A stretch of 64,000 nt of DNA from Flavobacteriaceae bacterium (GTDB lineage: Bacteria; Bacteroidota; Bacteroidia; Flavobacteriales; Flavobacteriaceae): contig PXFS01000055.1 in assembly GCA_003564185.1 (NCBI GenBank), positions 27,017-91,016 on the forward strand, given 5' to 3'. The notes under the pieces are model-generated. The model was not told the DNA's origin and ran no database searches. It saw nothing but the letters and a program-made list of their open reading frames with translations. Positions 25,505 to 35,312 of the stretch are shown here, in pieces; the stretch's first letter is position 1; every line of letters starts with the position of its first letter. Position numbers and translations under genes: made by a program.

Positions 25505-27553
25505 ATGTCTGAACAAGAAAAGCATCTAAACAACGAAGAAAAAGATACCAAAAAAGTTGGTCAGGAATCTTCTAGCCAAGTTGAAGAAAAGTCTACTGAA
25601 AAAGAGACTAATTCAATAAAAACTAAGGAAAATCTTAAAAGTGAAGAGCCTAAAGAAACTTCTTCTGAAACTTCAAAAGCTGAAAATCAGTCAGCTGAGG
25701 ATGAAGTGACCTCAGATACAGAAAATACCGCAGAAGAGAATCATCCTGTAAAAGAGGAAGAAGATGATGTACAAAAAGAGCTTGATGATGCAAATGCAGA
25801 AGATGGAGAAGATCAAGATGTTGGAAGAAGACACGAGATTCCTAAAAAAGATTATGAGGCAATGTCTCTTGACGAATTGGTAATTGAGTTAGAAAAACTG
25901 ATTAAGAATGAAAAAGTTCAGGCTATTAGAGAGCATGTTAGCGAAATTAAAACAAATTTTGATAAGCAATTCAATGAAATTGTAGAAGAAAAGAAAGAAG
26001 CATTTATTTCTGAAGGAGGTAATATTATCGATTTTCATTATTCTTCAGCCGTGAAGAAAAAATTTAATTCAATTTATTTTGAATACCGTGAAAAAAGAGA
26101 CGCCTACTACGCACAATTAAAGAAAAACCTGAATCAAAATTTACAGGCCAGGCTTTCCATCATTGAGGAGCTCAAAAGTATGATTGGCAGCGGTGAGAGT
26201 ATGGGCACTACGTTTAAGCAATTTAAAGAACTTCAAGAACGTTGGAAAAATGCTGGACCTGTTCCCAAAAAAGAATACAATGTAGTTTGGAAAAATTACC
26301 ATCATCATGTTGAGCGATTTTATGACTTCCTTCATTTAGATAGAGAGTTTAGAGATTTAGACTTTAAGTACAATCTTGACCAAAAATTAAAAATTATAGA
26401 GCGTGCAGAAGAACTTATTGAAGAGTCTGATATAAATCGTTCTTTTAGAGAACTTCAGCTTTTACACAAAATGTGGAAAGAAGAACTTGGCCCAGTTGCT
26501 AAGGAGTTTAGAGATGACATTTGGGATAAGTTTAGTGAAGCTACCAAACAAATACATCAGAAAAGGCAGGCTCATTTTGAGGAATTAGACAAAGAGCGTG
26601 AGAAGAACTATGAGGTTAAAAAAGAAGTGATTGAGCAAATTCAAAAATTAACTGAAAAGGATATTAAATCTCATAACGACGCACAGCAACGTATTAAAAA
26701 TATTGATAAACTTAGAGAAATTTTCTTTAGTGCTGGAAAAGCACCCAGAAAGGTAAATGATCAAGTATGGAGTGAATTCAAAACCAGTGTAAGAGACTTT
26801 AATAGAAAGAAAAATGCTTTTTACAAAGATTTGAAGAAAAACCAATATGAAAATCTGGAAAAAAAGTTAGAATTACTAAAAATAGCTGAAGACAATAAAG
26901 ATAGTGAGGATTTTGAAACCACTACTCCAGTTATGAAACGTATTCAATCTGAATGGAAACAAATTGGTCATGTTCCTAGAAAAGACAGTGATAAAATTTG
27001 GAAACGCTTCAAGAAAGCTTGTAATGCCTATTTTGATCGACTTCATAAAGAAAAAAATAAAAGCAACGATGAAGAGTTTAATAACTTCTTAGCTAAAAAA
27101 GATTTTATTGCTAAAATCAAAAAAGAAGAGCTACCAAAAAATCAAGATGAAGCTAAAGAAAAAATAAAAAGTTTTATTAGTCAGTGGGGTGAATTTGGTA
27201 ATGTTCCAAATAGTAAACGCTACATAGAAGGAAAGTTTAATAAAGTATTAGACCAACTTTTCAATAAAATTGAAATTGAAAAGAAAGAAGCTGAATTGAT
27301 TAAGTATGATAGTAGGTTACACAATCTTGATGAAACCAATGATGATTACAAAATAAACAAAGAAGCTAGCTTTTTGAGAAAGAAAATTGATGAAACTAAA
27401 GATAAAATCAATCAGTTTGAAAATAATCTGCAGTTTTTCTCTACTCAAGATGAAAGTAATCCACTTGTAAAAGAAGTTATTGACAACATTGAAAAATTAA
27501 AAAATGAACTTGAAATGTGGAAAGAGAAACTAAGTAAACTTAGAGATTTATAG
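25505..27553 (+). CDS. DUF349 repeat protein with acidic N-terminal tail
   Basis: About 682 residues. The first ~120 are a disordered, Glu/Lys/Ser-rich tail; the rest is predicted mostly coiled coil with five DUF349 units, each built on W/F-x-x-x-G-x-(V/A)-P..(W/F)..F recurring at about RWKNAGPVPKKEYNVVW, MWKEELGPVAKEF, FFSAGKAPRKVNDQVW, EWKQIGHVPRKDSDKIW and QWGEFGNVPNSKRY. Function in Bacteroidetes is not established. ATG 25505 (MSEQEKHL) is preferred over TTG 25496, as it starts directly with the acidic tail. A strong terminator follows. Confidence 0.87.
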   Translation: MSEQEKHLNNEEKDTKKVGQESSSQVEEKSTEKETNSIKTKENLKSEEPKETSSETSKAENQSAEDEVTSDTENTAEENHPVKEEEDDVQKELDDANAEDGEDQDVGRRHEIPKKDYEAMSLDELVIELEKLIKNEKVQAIREHVSEIKTNFDKQFNEIVEEKKEAFISEGGNIIDFHYSSAVKKKFNSIYFEYREKRDAYYAQLKKNLNQNLQARLSIIEELKSMIGSGESMGTTFKQFKELQERWKNAGPVPKKEYNVVWKNYHHHVERFYDFLHLDREFRDLDFKYNLDQKLKIIERAEELIEESDINRSFRELQLLHKMWKEELGPVAKEFRDDIWDKFSEATKQIHQKRQAHFEELDKEREKNYEVKKEVIEQIQKLTEKDIKSHNDAQQRIKNIDKLREIFFSAGKAPRKVNDQVWSEFKTSVRDFNRKKNAFYKDLKKNQYENLEKKLELLKIAEDNKDSEDFETTTPVMKRIQSEWKQIGHVPRKDSDKIWKRFKKACNAYFDRLHKEKNKSNDEEFNNFLAKKDFIAKIKKEELPKNQDEAKEKIKSFISQWGEFGNVPNSKRYIEGKFNKVLDQLFNKIEIEKKEAELIKYDSRLHNLDETNDDYKINKEASFLRKKIDETKDKINQFENNLQFFSTQDESNPLVKEVIDNIEKLKNELEMWKEKLSKLRDL

Positions 27554-27603
27554 TTTTTTCCTTCCTCGATACCCTAGTAACCTAGTGGTTTTTAAAAAAT
27601 ACT

Positions 27604-27636
27604 ACCGCTTAATTGTATTGATTAAGCGGTTTTTTG
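27604..27636 (+). terminator. Intrinsic terminator of the DUF349 gene
   Basis: ACCGCTTAAT (27604-27613) pairs perfectly with ATTAAGCGGT (27621-27630), loop of 7, followed by TTTTT. It lies 50 nt after the stop. Confidence 0.92.
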
Positions 27637-27777
27637 ATTCGCTAAGAGCTATATTGATAGCATCAAATCATTTTTAGAGATTATACCATTTATCAATTGA
27701 AATTACAGTAATAAGACGGACTTTTTTTCTTTTACTGTAGTTTCAAATAATATAACTGATATTAGATTAAGAAGTAA

Positions 27778-28944
27778 CTAAAACGAGCTAATATCAACGT
27801 TGCTATTCATATTTTTTAATCGAGGTAATGCCTGTACTTCTCTTTCTTGCTTGGTATATAAATAGTTACCAGTAGATTCAATACTTTTTCTGTAACCTAG
27901 TGCAAATAAAACCCGTTTTGGAATAAACTGATCAATTGCTTTTGGTACCTGAAGCGTATAGGGATTCATTTTCTTTATGCCGGGTAAAATTTGAAGCAAC
28001 TTTTCAACCTGAATGTATCTTAGATAACGTGCTATTTTGAGCTTGAAATTACTAATTTGTTTGATTAAAAAAAAACCATCTTCTCCTTTGCTCTGATACA
28101 ACGGCATAAAAATACGTGTAGATTTTGGAGCATACATTTTTTCTCCATTCATTTCTGCAATTTCTTCTCCTTCTTTTAAAACCTGAAAGTTTTTGAATCC
28201 ACTTTTCATCTTGAAGTCATCTTGAGCTTCAAGATTTAACCTAAACACTAATTCAAAATAAGGAGATGTTCTAAGCTGAATGTGTTCTTTAGAAAATGAA
28301 ATTTGCTCAAGTTTTTCATCATCAACCATACCTGTAAAAAAAAGAGTCTTCATACAAAAACATTTAATTTCACTAATGGCTTTTTCAGCAAAATGCTCTC
28401 CCCCTTCAAAAGCAATAGATACATGCCCCAAATTACTTAATAAGTTAAGTAAAGTTCCATTGACAAATGTTTCGATATTGAAAATAATTGGATATCCCAT
28501 TTTTCGAACAAATGCACGATTATTTAAGGCATCATTCATGACAATAAATGGCTTGGTAGGTGCAGAGGTAGTATGAAGGTCAATCGCATAAACTGTGGAT
28601 TTAGACCAATTTAAAATATGGTACAATGCTTCATATACATCCAAAAGCTCAACGTACTCATTAGATATATGTTCATCTAAAGCGCTTGCTATATGAGAGG
28701 TTGTCCAAATCCTATTTAAATCTTTATCTAAAAATCGATTATCCTGCAAAAATGCCTCACGATTCCCTATGATTCCAAAAATATTTCCTTCTAGATGAAG
28801 CTTGCTTTTTTGTATATCGTTATAAAATTGATTGAGCGCATGATAACCAGCTTTTTCATTTCCATGAACACAACAAAAATAAATGATGGTTGGTAATTTA
28901 GGGTTGTTTTTAATCGAAAAAAGTATACGATCAGGTTTAAGCAT
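27778..28944 (-). CDS. Succinylglutamate desuccinylase/aspartoacylase-like zinc hydrolase
   Basis: 388 residues of the AstE/AspA carboxypeptidase-like family. Zinc ligands are in CCVHGNEKAG (HxxE) and the following His in IDLHTTSAPTKPF; the likely catalytic Glu is in AFEGGEH. The N-acyl or isopeptide substrate cannot be read from sequence. It overlaps the upstream GCS2-CBS ligase by 8 nt, so a ligase and a hydrolase of the amide-bond type are translated together. That pairing is known from peptide-tag/amidoligase gene neighbourhoods, where the peptidase can remove what the ligase adds. Confidence 0.85.
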   Translation of the reverse strand: MLKPDRILFSIKNNPKLPTIIYFCCVHGNEKAGYHALNQFYNDIQKSKLHLEGNIFGIIGNREAFLQDNRFLDKDLNRIWTTSHIASALDEHISNEYVELLDVYEALYHILNWSKSTVYAIDLHTTSAPTKPFIVMNDALNNRAFVRKMGYPIIFNIETFVNGTLLNLLSNLGHVSIAFEGGEHFAEKAISEIKCFCMKTLFFTGMVDDEKLEQISFSKEHIQLRTSPYFELVFRLNLEAQDDFKMKSGFKNFQVLKEGEEIAEMNGEKMYAPKSTRIFMPLYQSKGEDGFFLIKQISNFKLKIARYLRYIQVEKLLQILPGIKKMNPYTLQVPKAIDQFIPKRVLFALGYRKSIESTGNYLYTKQEREVQALPRLKNMNSNVDISSF

Positions 28945-30808
28945 TTAAAGAAAATTGATTAAAATGTTCTGTAGTTAAAATACCAACCAACTTTTTGTCC
29001 GAAACAACAGAAACAATTGATAAGTCTTCATTAGATAAAATTCCTTTTGCTTCTAATAAAGACATTTCTGGATCTACTTGGCGAATATTATTCTGCATAA
29101 TTTCACTTACTGAAGTTGATAAACCTTCTTTTGATGTTGGCAACTTTTGACCTTGCAAATCTACAATTCCTATCAATTTATGTTGATCATTTTCTACTAA
29201 AATTTGCTTTGCTTTGTTCCATTCTTTTAAGTGCTTAAGAATAAGTATAGGATCTTCCTCATGTACTAAAACAATTTCTGTTGTCATAACATCAGCTACA
29301 ATAAAGTCGTCTAATTCACAAGGTTTTCTATTGATATTTATGTTTCGCCAAAAATGCACAGGTATATCTTTTTCTTGGTATTTCAACATTTCTTTAGTTA
29401 GAAAATATGCTGTTCGTTTCTTGGTGAATTGCTTTTTTAATCGGTTATAATTCGTACTTGTCCAAATTGACCCTGTCTTACTTTTCTTTACACGTTGTTT
29501 AATTACCTCTAGATAAAGGTCTATTTCGTCTTGTTTAATTCCACATTTTTTTAAGCCTTGTTCAGCCAGTGGAAAAAGTTCAGTAAGTAATAACTGTCTA
29601 GCAGAAACCTTTTTTCCAAACCAATCAAACTGTGTAAATAGACCATGTTTGGCTGCTTTATAAAAATTCTGTCTTGCTGCCTTAAAACTCATTAAATCAG
29701 GAAGGTTTTTATATTTCTCAGGCATTGCCTTAAGAAGACCTACCCAAAAGGCAACATTAGCTACTTCATCTATTAGTGTGGGACCAGCTGGGATATATCT
29801 ATTTTCAATTCGCAAATGAGGTTTCCCATCAGTTAAGCCGTAACACAACCTATTCCATTTATAAATATTACCATTATGCATATTTAAGGCTTTTAGCTTT
29901 GGAGGTATTCCTTCATTAATTTTTTGCATGGCATCTTCGTTAACTTCGGCTGTAATTAACAGAGGGTAATGAGAAACATCGTCTTTAAAAATTTCAGATA
30001 CGCAATTATGAACCCAGTCGTTTCCAAAAGTCACCCTTGGCCTTTGCTCTCGAAGTAAATACAATGAATTTCTTGAGTCTACAGTTTGCTGAAATAATGC
30101 GATGCGGGTTTCAGACCATAGCTCTCTACCCAATAACAAAGGTGAATTGGTACAGGCTGCTAATACGGGACCAGAAATCATTTGTGCCCAATTATACATT
30201 TCTTTAAACTCTCCTGATTTAAGCTGTAAATGAATTTGAAAGCTTGTATTTCCACTTTCGGCTAATATTGAATCTAAACTAAGTTGTAATTCATCTACCC
30301 CTGAAATTCGAATATCAAAAGTGTCCGTTTCCACTTTTTTAAGGATATCATTCAGTACATGATATCGCTGAAACGGAGTCATATTTTTAATGTCAAAATC
30401 AGCTCTTTCAAGTGTAGGTAGAATTCCTGTGAGCGGAAAATCAAGATTCAAGTTAGCTGTTTTATCTTTTAAAAATTTCAGGTTGCTTTTTAAATCTTGA
30501 TGTAGCTTTTTAAAAACACCTGATTGAAGTTGAATTGGTTCTAAATTAATCTCTAAGTTGAATTGGGAGAGTTCTGTTGTGAAATTATCGTTTTCAACAA
30601 CTCCTAAAACTTTCAATGACTGGCATGTTGCACGCATCTTTTGATCAACAATAGCTAACTCTTGTTCTGCACCAATTCTTATTTGATTATCCTTAAAATA
30701 TTCATTTTTTAGCATGTAATCTAATGCTTCAATATCTTTCAATAAATAATAAGTGAATTCCTTTCTCACCCTTGCGTCTCTACTTGAACTTATTTTTTTT
30801 CCTGACAT
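28937..30808 (-). CDS. GCS2-family carboxylate-amine ligase fused to two CBS domains
   Basis: 623 residues. The N-terminal ~480 form a glutamate-cysteine-ligase-2 domain (YbdK/GshA-like) with GAEQELAIVD, FNLEINLEPIQL, NTSFQIHLQL, and the substrate loop PHLRIENRYIPAGPTLIDEVANVAFW. The C-terminal ~120 residues are a Bateman pair of CBS motifs: VADVMTTEIVLVHEEDPIL..GIVDLQG and VSEIMQNNIRQVDPEMSLLEAKG..LVGILTTEHF. CBS pairs bind adenine nucleotides, so the ligase is probably regulated by energy state. It is first in a two-gene unit with the aspartoacylase-like hydrolase. No ATP-grasp (RimK) gene, often found with such pairs, is nearby. The amino acids joined are unknown. Confidence 0.88.
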   Translation of the reverse strand: MSGKKISSSRDARVRKEFTYYLLKDIEALDYMLKNEYFKDNQIRIGAEQELAIVDQKMRATCQSLKVLGVVENDNFTTELSQFNLEINLEPIQLQSGVFKKLHQDLKSNLKFLKDKTANLNLDFPLTGILPTLERADFDIKNMTPFQRYHVLNDILKKVETDTFDIRISGVDELQLSLDSILAESGNTSFQIHLQLKSGEFKEMYNWAQMISGPVLAACTNSPLLLGRELWSETRIALFQQTVDSRNSLYLLREQRPRVTFGNDWVHNCVSEIFKDDVSHYPLLITAEVNEDAMQKINEGIPPKLKALNMHNGNIYKWNRLCYGLTDGKPHLRIENRYIPAGPTLIDEVANVAFWVGLLKAMPEKYKNLPDLMSFKAARQNFYKAAKHGLFTQFDWFGKKVSARQLLLTELFPLAEQGLKKCGIKQDEIDLYLEVIKQRVKKSKTGSIWTSTNYNRLKKQFTKKRTAYFLTKEMLKYQEKDIPVHFWRNININRKPCELDDFIVADVMTTEIVLVHEEDPILILKHLKEWNKAKQILVENDQHKLIGIVDLQGQKLPTSKEGLSTSVSEIMQNNIRQVDPEMSLLEAKGILSNEDLSIVSVVSDKKLVGILTTEHFNQFSLNA

Positions 30809-30987
30809 AGCAATGAATTAACAATATTTAACTCAAATAAACTAAAAATAAATCAATTTATATACTTTATTAATACTTTATACTTGAAAAATGATAAAAA
30901 AGTATAATAATTAAAAATCTAGTTGATAAGAAAAAAGAAAACATATAATTCATATAAATTAACTATTTTAGCTATTAAATACATAAA

Positions 30988-31404
30988 ATGGCGTTACCAG
31001 AATTTCATTTAGCAATCCCCGTGAGCGATTTAGAAAAATCGAGATTGTTTTACACACAAATTTTAAATTGTGAAGAAGGAAGAGCCTCTAAACTATGGGT
31101 GGATCTTAATTTTTTTGGGCATCAACTAGTCATTCATCAAAGTAATTCTAAACACCAAAAAACTTTTAATGAAGTAGACGGTAACCAAGTTCCTGTACCC
31201 CATTTTGGGGTCATTTTAGAATGGCAAGAATTTCATAATTTCGCAGAAATGTTGAGAAAAAAACAAGTAAGATTTGAAATAGAACCACATATTAGGTTTC
31301 AAAATTTACCTGGCGAACAAGCTACAATGTTCTTTTATGACCCTAATGGAAACGCCTTAGAGTTCAAAGCCTTTAAAGATAAATCCGAACTATTCAACAA
31401 ATAA
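30988..31404 (+). CDS. VOC-family (glyoxalase-fold) protein
   Basis: 138 residues. It starts with the first metal-binding strand FHLAIPVSDLEKSRLFYTQ and ends with FYDPNGNALEFKAF, where His7 and the last Glu would be metal ligands; HFGVIL in the middle supplies another His. These are the features of the vicinal-oxygen-chelate superfamily. The substrate is unknown. It is 9 nt before the AI-2E-type permease gene and divergent from the GCS2-CBS gene. Confidence 0.87.
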   Translation: MALPEFHLAIPVSDLEKSRLFYTQILNCEEGRASKLWVDLNFFGHQLVIHQSNSKHQKTFNEVDGNQVPVPHFGVILEWQEFHNFAEMLRKKQVRFEIEPHIRFQNLPGEQATMFFYDPNGNALEFKAFKDKSELFNK

Positions 31405-31413
31405 TTAAATCTG

Positions 31414-32469
31414 ATGAAAACCAACCAAATACACCCAAACGTAATAAGACAACTATTTATTTTATTGAGTATAATTCTTGTTGCAGGATTGATTCTTGAT
31501 CAATTATTGCCCTATTTATCAGGTGTTCTGGGAGCATTAACCATTTACGTACTATTTAAAAATCCTGCTCAAAAATTACTTCTTAAAGGATGGAACAAAA
31601 ATTTAGTTTCTACATTATTTATATTCATTTCTACTCTAATTGTTGTAATCCCTCTTTTTTTAGTGGTTTATATGCTAAGTACTAAAATAGGACAGGCGGT
31701 AAAAAATTCAGAAGAAACAGTTGAAGCTTTCAAAAACCAATTAGATGCATTAGAGGAAGAATATGGATTTAATTTAGCTGCCAACATTTCTGACAACATT
31801 GATTCTGGTGCGGTAGCCGATTTTGTCTCCAATAGTCTTCAAGGTCTAGCCACAGAGACTTTTGACATTTTTATAGCCTTAAGTATTATGTATTTTTTAC
31901 TATTTTTTATGTTAGTAAATCAGAATACTCTTAAAAAGTCCATTTTCACATATACCCCAATGAGTAAAAAAAATCAACGCTTACTTGGAAAAGAAATTAT
32001 AAGTAAAGTTAAAGCTAATGCTATAGGTATTCCATTAGTGGCCTTTTTACAAGGAGTTGTTGCTCTAATAGGATTTTGGATTTTTGGTGTTGAAGATGCC
32101 TGGTTTTGGTTTGTGATTACTGCTGTACTGTCAATTGTTCCTTTTGTTGGAACAATTTCTGGTATTCTTCCCGCTTGTATTATACTCTGGGCAGATGGTT
32201 CTTCTGGAGCAGCTATAGGGCTAGCGCTCTATGGGTTTATTATTGTCAATTCTTCAGATAACTTATTTCGACTTTACATTTTAAAACGAATGGCCAATGA
32301 ACACCCCCTAATTACGCTTTTAGGGGTTATTGTTGGTTTACCTTTATTTGGATTTATAGGTCTTATTTTTGGTCCTCTGCTTATTTCAGTCTTTTTAATT
32401 ATAGTTAAAATTTACAAGCAAGAGTATGGCAAAGAAACTTCAGATCCTGAAATTGAAATTCAAAATTGA
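31414..32469 (+). CDS. AI-2E family (PerM/TqsA-like) membrane protein
   Basis: 351 residues with about eight hydrophobic helices in the family order: a pair at residues 10-55, one at 65-90, a soluble segment (~95-150), then five helices. Conserved motifs include LLFFMLVNQNTLK, GIPLVAFLQGVVALIGFWIFGV, LSIVPFVGTISGILPA and LITLLGVIVGLPLFGFIGLIFGPLL. The family contains AI-2 exporters and Na+/H+ antiporters, so substrate is unclear. It is between the VOC gene (9 nt) and the sulfotransferase-like gene (8 nt). Confidence 0.88.
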   Translation: MKTNQIHPNVIRQLFILLSIILVAGLILDQLLPYLSGVLGALTIYVLFKNPAQKLLLKGWNKNLVSTLFIFISTLIVVIPLFLVVYMLSTKIGQAVKNSEETVEAFKNQLDALEEEYGFNLAANISDNIDSGAVADFVSNSLQGLATETFDIFIALSIMYFLLFFMLVNQNTLKKSIFTYTPMSKKNQRLLGKEIISKVKANAIGIPLVAFLQGVVALIGFWIFGVEDAWFWFVITAVLSIVPFVGTISGILPACIILWADGSSGAAIGLALYGFIIVNSSDNLFRLYILKRMANEHPLITLLGVIVGLPLFGFIGLIFGPLLISVFLIIVKIYKQEYGKETSDPEIEIQN

Positions 32470-32477
32470 CCTAGTTG

Positions 32478-33320
32478 ATGAAACCCATTTTATTTTTTTC
32501 CTATGCAAGGTCTGGTGGAACATTAATGAACAAATGCCTGCTAAACCTACCAAACACTATTGTTCTTTCTGAAATTAATCCCACTGAATTTGGAGAAGGC
32601 TTATGGGAAAATAGACCAAGTATAAACCATATTGTTCAACAGCAAGTTAAACAATGGTATGACCTAGAACTTGACACCAAGAATTTTGACGATTCTATTT
32701 TGAAACTCATTAGTTACTGCTCCAAAAATAAAATTCAGCTTATCATTAGAGATTTTAGCATAGCCGACTTTGTTTCTTCTCCACTGCTTAATAATCAGCC
32801 TAATAACAAACTTTCATGGTTAAAATGGATGAACAAACACCATATAAGATACAAATGTTTTAGTTTAATTAGACAGCCAATGGATGTTTGGATTTCACAG
32901 CAAATGCCTGATTTGAGAATCTTTACTATTGCCTACACCAAATATTTAGAAGAGCTAAAACACAACCAAATTTCATATTTCTATTTTGAAAAATTTACAA
33001 CAAATCCAGAGAAAGAATTGAACAAAATTTTGAAACACTTAGAAATAAAATTTCCAGCTTCAAAATTAATTAATATTGAAAATAAAAATCAACTTTTTGG
33101 AGATCTTAAAAATAACAAAAGGTCTCCACGTTCAGAGATAAAAGTCTTAAAACAAAAACCAATTCCTATATGGAAGTGGAAAAAGGCTCATACAACTTTC
33201 CAATCCAATAAAACTTTTATTGAGTTTTTTGATTTTCCAACACCACTATCAACCGTAGAACTTATTTTAAAAACATTCATTTATTACCAAAAGCAGTTTA
33301 TAAAAACTATGCGTGCATAA
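32478..33320 (+). CDS. Sulfotransferase-like protein
   Basis: 280 residues. The PAPS 5'-phosphosulfate loop is recognisable in FFSYARSGGTLMNKCLL and the 3'-phosphate motif in LIRQPMDVWISQ (R-x-P-x-D-x-x-x-S). FYFEKFTTNPEKELNKIL is the family's helix after the core. The acceptor is unknown; marine Bacteroidetes sulfate cell-surface glycans and lipids with such enzymes. ATG 32478 is used; an in-frame TTG at 32475 is an alternative. It closes a three-gene cluster (VOC, AI-2E, this) with short gaps. Confidence 0.8.
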   Translation: MKPILFFSYARSGGTLMNKCLLNLPNTIVLSEINPTEFGEGLWENRPSINHIVQQQVKQWYDLELDTKNFDDSILKLISYCSKNKIQLIIRDFSIADFVSSPLLNNQPNNKLSWLKWMNKHHIRYKCFSLIRQPMDVWISQQMPDLRIFTIAYTKYLEELKHNQISYFYFEKFTTNPEKELNKILKHLEIKFPASKLINIENKNQLFGDLKNNKRSPRSEIKVLKQKPIPIWKWKKAHTTFQSNKTFIEFFDFPTPLSTVELILKTFIYYQKQFIKTMRA

Positions 33321-33387
33321 TAATTCATTAAAATAATATTTATGTATCACAATTTTTATAAATTGCTCAAAACTTAAATAAATCCCT

Positions 33388-34266
33388 ATGAATTATACAG
33401 ACAAAATGTTAAGAGACGATGCTTTAAAGTCTAAAAAAATTATTGTTACAGGTGGAGGAAGCGGCTTAGGTAAATCAATGACCAAGTATTTTTTAGAATT
33501 AGGAGCTCAGGTAGTAATTACTTCAAGAAATTTAGAAAAGCTTCAAAAGACTGCTCAAGAATTATCCGAAGCTACAGGAAGTAAATGTTATGCTGTTCAA
33601 TGTGATGTTAGGAATTACGAAGAAGTTGAAGCAATGATTTCTCAATCTCACCAACATCTTGGGGAAGTTGATATTTTGATGAACAATGCTGCTGGTAACT
33701 TCATTTCTCCAACAGAGCGCTTGTCGTCAAATGCATTTGACACCATTATAGATATTGTTTTAAAAGGTACAAAAAACTGTACTCTAGCCTTAGGGAAACA
33801 TTGGATTGATCAAAAACAAGAAAATAAAACTATTTTAAATATTGTAACTACTTATGCTTGGACTGGCTCTGCTTATGTAGTACCAAGTGCCACAGCCAAA
33901 GCTGGTGTATTAGCTATGACAAGATCATTAGCTGTAGAATGGGCAAAATATGGAATTCGTTTTAATGCTATAGCGCCAGGCCCATTCCCCACCAAAGGTG
34001 CATGGGATAGATTATTGCCAGGCGACTTAAAAGAAAAATTTGATTTATCTAAAAAAGTTCCTCTCAAGCGGGTTGGAGAACATCAAGAGTTAGCCAACCT
34101 TGCGGCATACCTTGTTTCAGATTTTTCACATTATTTAAATGGTGAAGTAATTACCATAGATGGAGGTGAATGGTTAAAAGGCGCTGGACAATTTAACTTA
34201 CTGGAAATGGTCACCCCAGAAATGTGGGATATGTTAGAAGCCATGATAAAATCAAAAAAATCTTAG
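33388..34266 (+). CDS. 2,4-dienoyl-CoA reductase-like SDR oxidoreductase
   Basis: 292 residues, short-chain dehydrogenase fold. NADP loop TGGGSGLGKSM, NNAAGNF, and an active site VPSATAKAGV in which the usual SDR YxxxK tyrosine is replaced by serine. This SxxxK arrangement with VTTYAWTGSAYVVPSA.. and IAPGPFPTKGAWDRL is diagnostic of mitochondrial/peroxisomal-type DECR, which reduces 2,4-dienoyl-CoA intermediates during beta-oxidation of polyunsaturated fatty acids. It stands alone, with 67 nt before and after. I infer the substrate from these motifs; no other fatty-acid gene is adjacent. Confidence 0.88.
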   Translation: MNYTDKMLRDDALKSKKIIVTGGGSGLGKSMTKYFLELGAQVVITSRNLEKLQKTAQELSEATGSKCYAVQCDVRNYEEVEAMISQSHQHLGEVDILMNNAAGNFISPTERLSSNAFDTIIDIVLKGTKNCTLALGKHWIDQKQENKTILNIVTTYAWTGSAYVVPSATAKAGVLAMTRSLAVEWAKYGIRFNAIAPGPFPTKGAWDRLLPGDLKEKFDLSKKVPLKRVGEHQELANLAAYLVSDFSHYLNGEVITIDGGEWLKGAGQFNLLEMVTPEMWDMLEAMIKSKKS

Positions 34267-34332
34267 TGAAAAAATTTCATTTTACTATATATTATTCTAA
34301 ATTAGCTTCATCAACTTAAACTTTTTAACCTG

Positions 34333-35235
34333 ATGAAAAATTACTTTTTTGGCTTTAGTTATTTTATTTTTTTTATAATTCTTTGTGCTTGCAGTAGTGA
34401 TGATGACACAACTTCTAATGTTGAAGACGAAGATCCAATTGTTGCTACAAGTTTGCTTATTGAAGGATCTACAGAAGAACTAGAAATTGGAGAAGAGATC
34501 TCATTTATAGTTACAGATAATTTAGGCGAAGATCGTACACAAGAGGCAGTTATAAATATAAATGAAAATCCGATAGATGGAAACGTTTTTACCACAATAC
34601 AGAAGGGAACTTTTACAGCCACAGCAAGTGTTGAAGAATTAGAGAGTGATACATTTACTTTTACGGTGAATCCCGAACCCACCAATTTTCGTGAACATCA
34701 ATTTGAACAAACTCTTGTGATTTATCAAGGATATGTAAACGACGAAATTGAGGGTCTAAGTGTTGATGGATATTTGTATATAATATTAGGTCATAATGGT
34801 CAAAATGTCTTAGAAAACCAAAATACTATTCAGGAATCAGATGATTCAGTTGGATTTATCATGGTTACTCAAGAAGATGAATTTGGAGTCCCATATTTAC
34901 CAGGGGAATCAGTAGAAACAGAAGAACTATTAAATAACTTTTTACTAAAAGAAGACGGCGAAGATGAAGAAGAGTTGATTGATTTTTTTGAGGAAGGTAA
35001 TTACAATGTAAATATTGGAAATGTAGTAATTACTTCAGAAACCAGTGGAATTGGACAATATCAATTAAGCTTAGTTTTCAGCGAGACAGAATCTTACACT
35101 GCTGAATTTGAAGGAAATTTTATCTTTTTTGACTTTAGCAATATTGGAGGTGGTAATGATCCAGAAGAGCGTAATTTAAAAACGCTTATTAATTCTCAGA
35201 CAATCAAAGAATTAAAAAGCAGATTGAATCAGTAA
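34333..35235 (+). CDS. Putative surface lipoprotein of unknown function
   Basis: 300 residues. Signal peptide with lipobox LCAC gives Cys20 followed by SSDDD; acidic residues right after the cysteine resemble the lipoprotein export signal of flavobacteria and suggest display on the cell surface. Residues ~35-115 look like an Ig-like beta domain (LEIGEEISFIVTDN..TFTVNPEP). The remaining part is acidic, beta-rich and not recognised. No catalytic motif was found. Confidence 0.75.
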   Translation: MKNYFFGFSYFIFFIILCACSSDDDTTSNVEDEDPIVATSLLIEGSTEELEIGEEISFIVTDNLGEDRTQEAVININENPIDGNVFTTIQKGTFTATASVEELESDTFTFTVNPEPTNFREHQFEQTLVIYQGYVNDEIEGLSVDGYLYIILGHNGQNVLENQNTIQESDDSVGFIMVTQEDEFGVPYLPGESVETEELLNNFLLKEDGEDEEELIDFFEEGNYNVNIGNVVITSETSGIGQYQLSLVFSETESYTAEFEGNFIFFDFSNIGGGNDPEERNLKTLINSQTIKELKSRLNQ

Positions 35236-35312
35236 GATTTCTAAAAAAAACCGATATTATTTTGAAGTATTACTTTTTAATTTTATCGGATTTTTTAATC
35301 AAATTGAATAAA

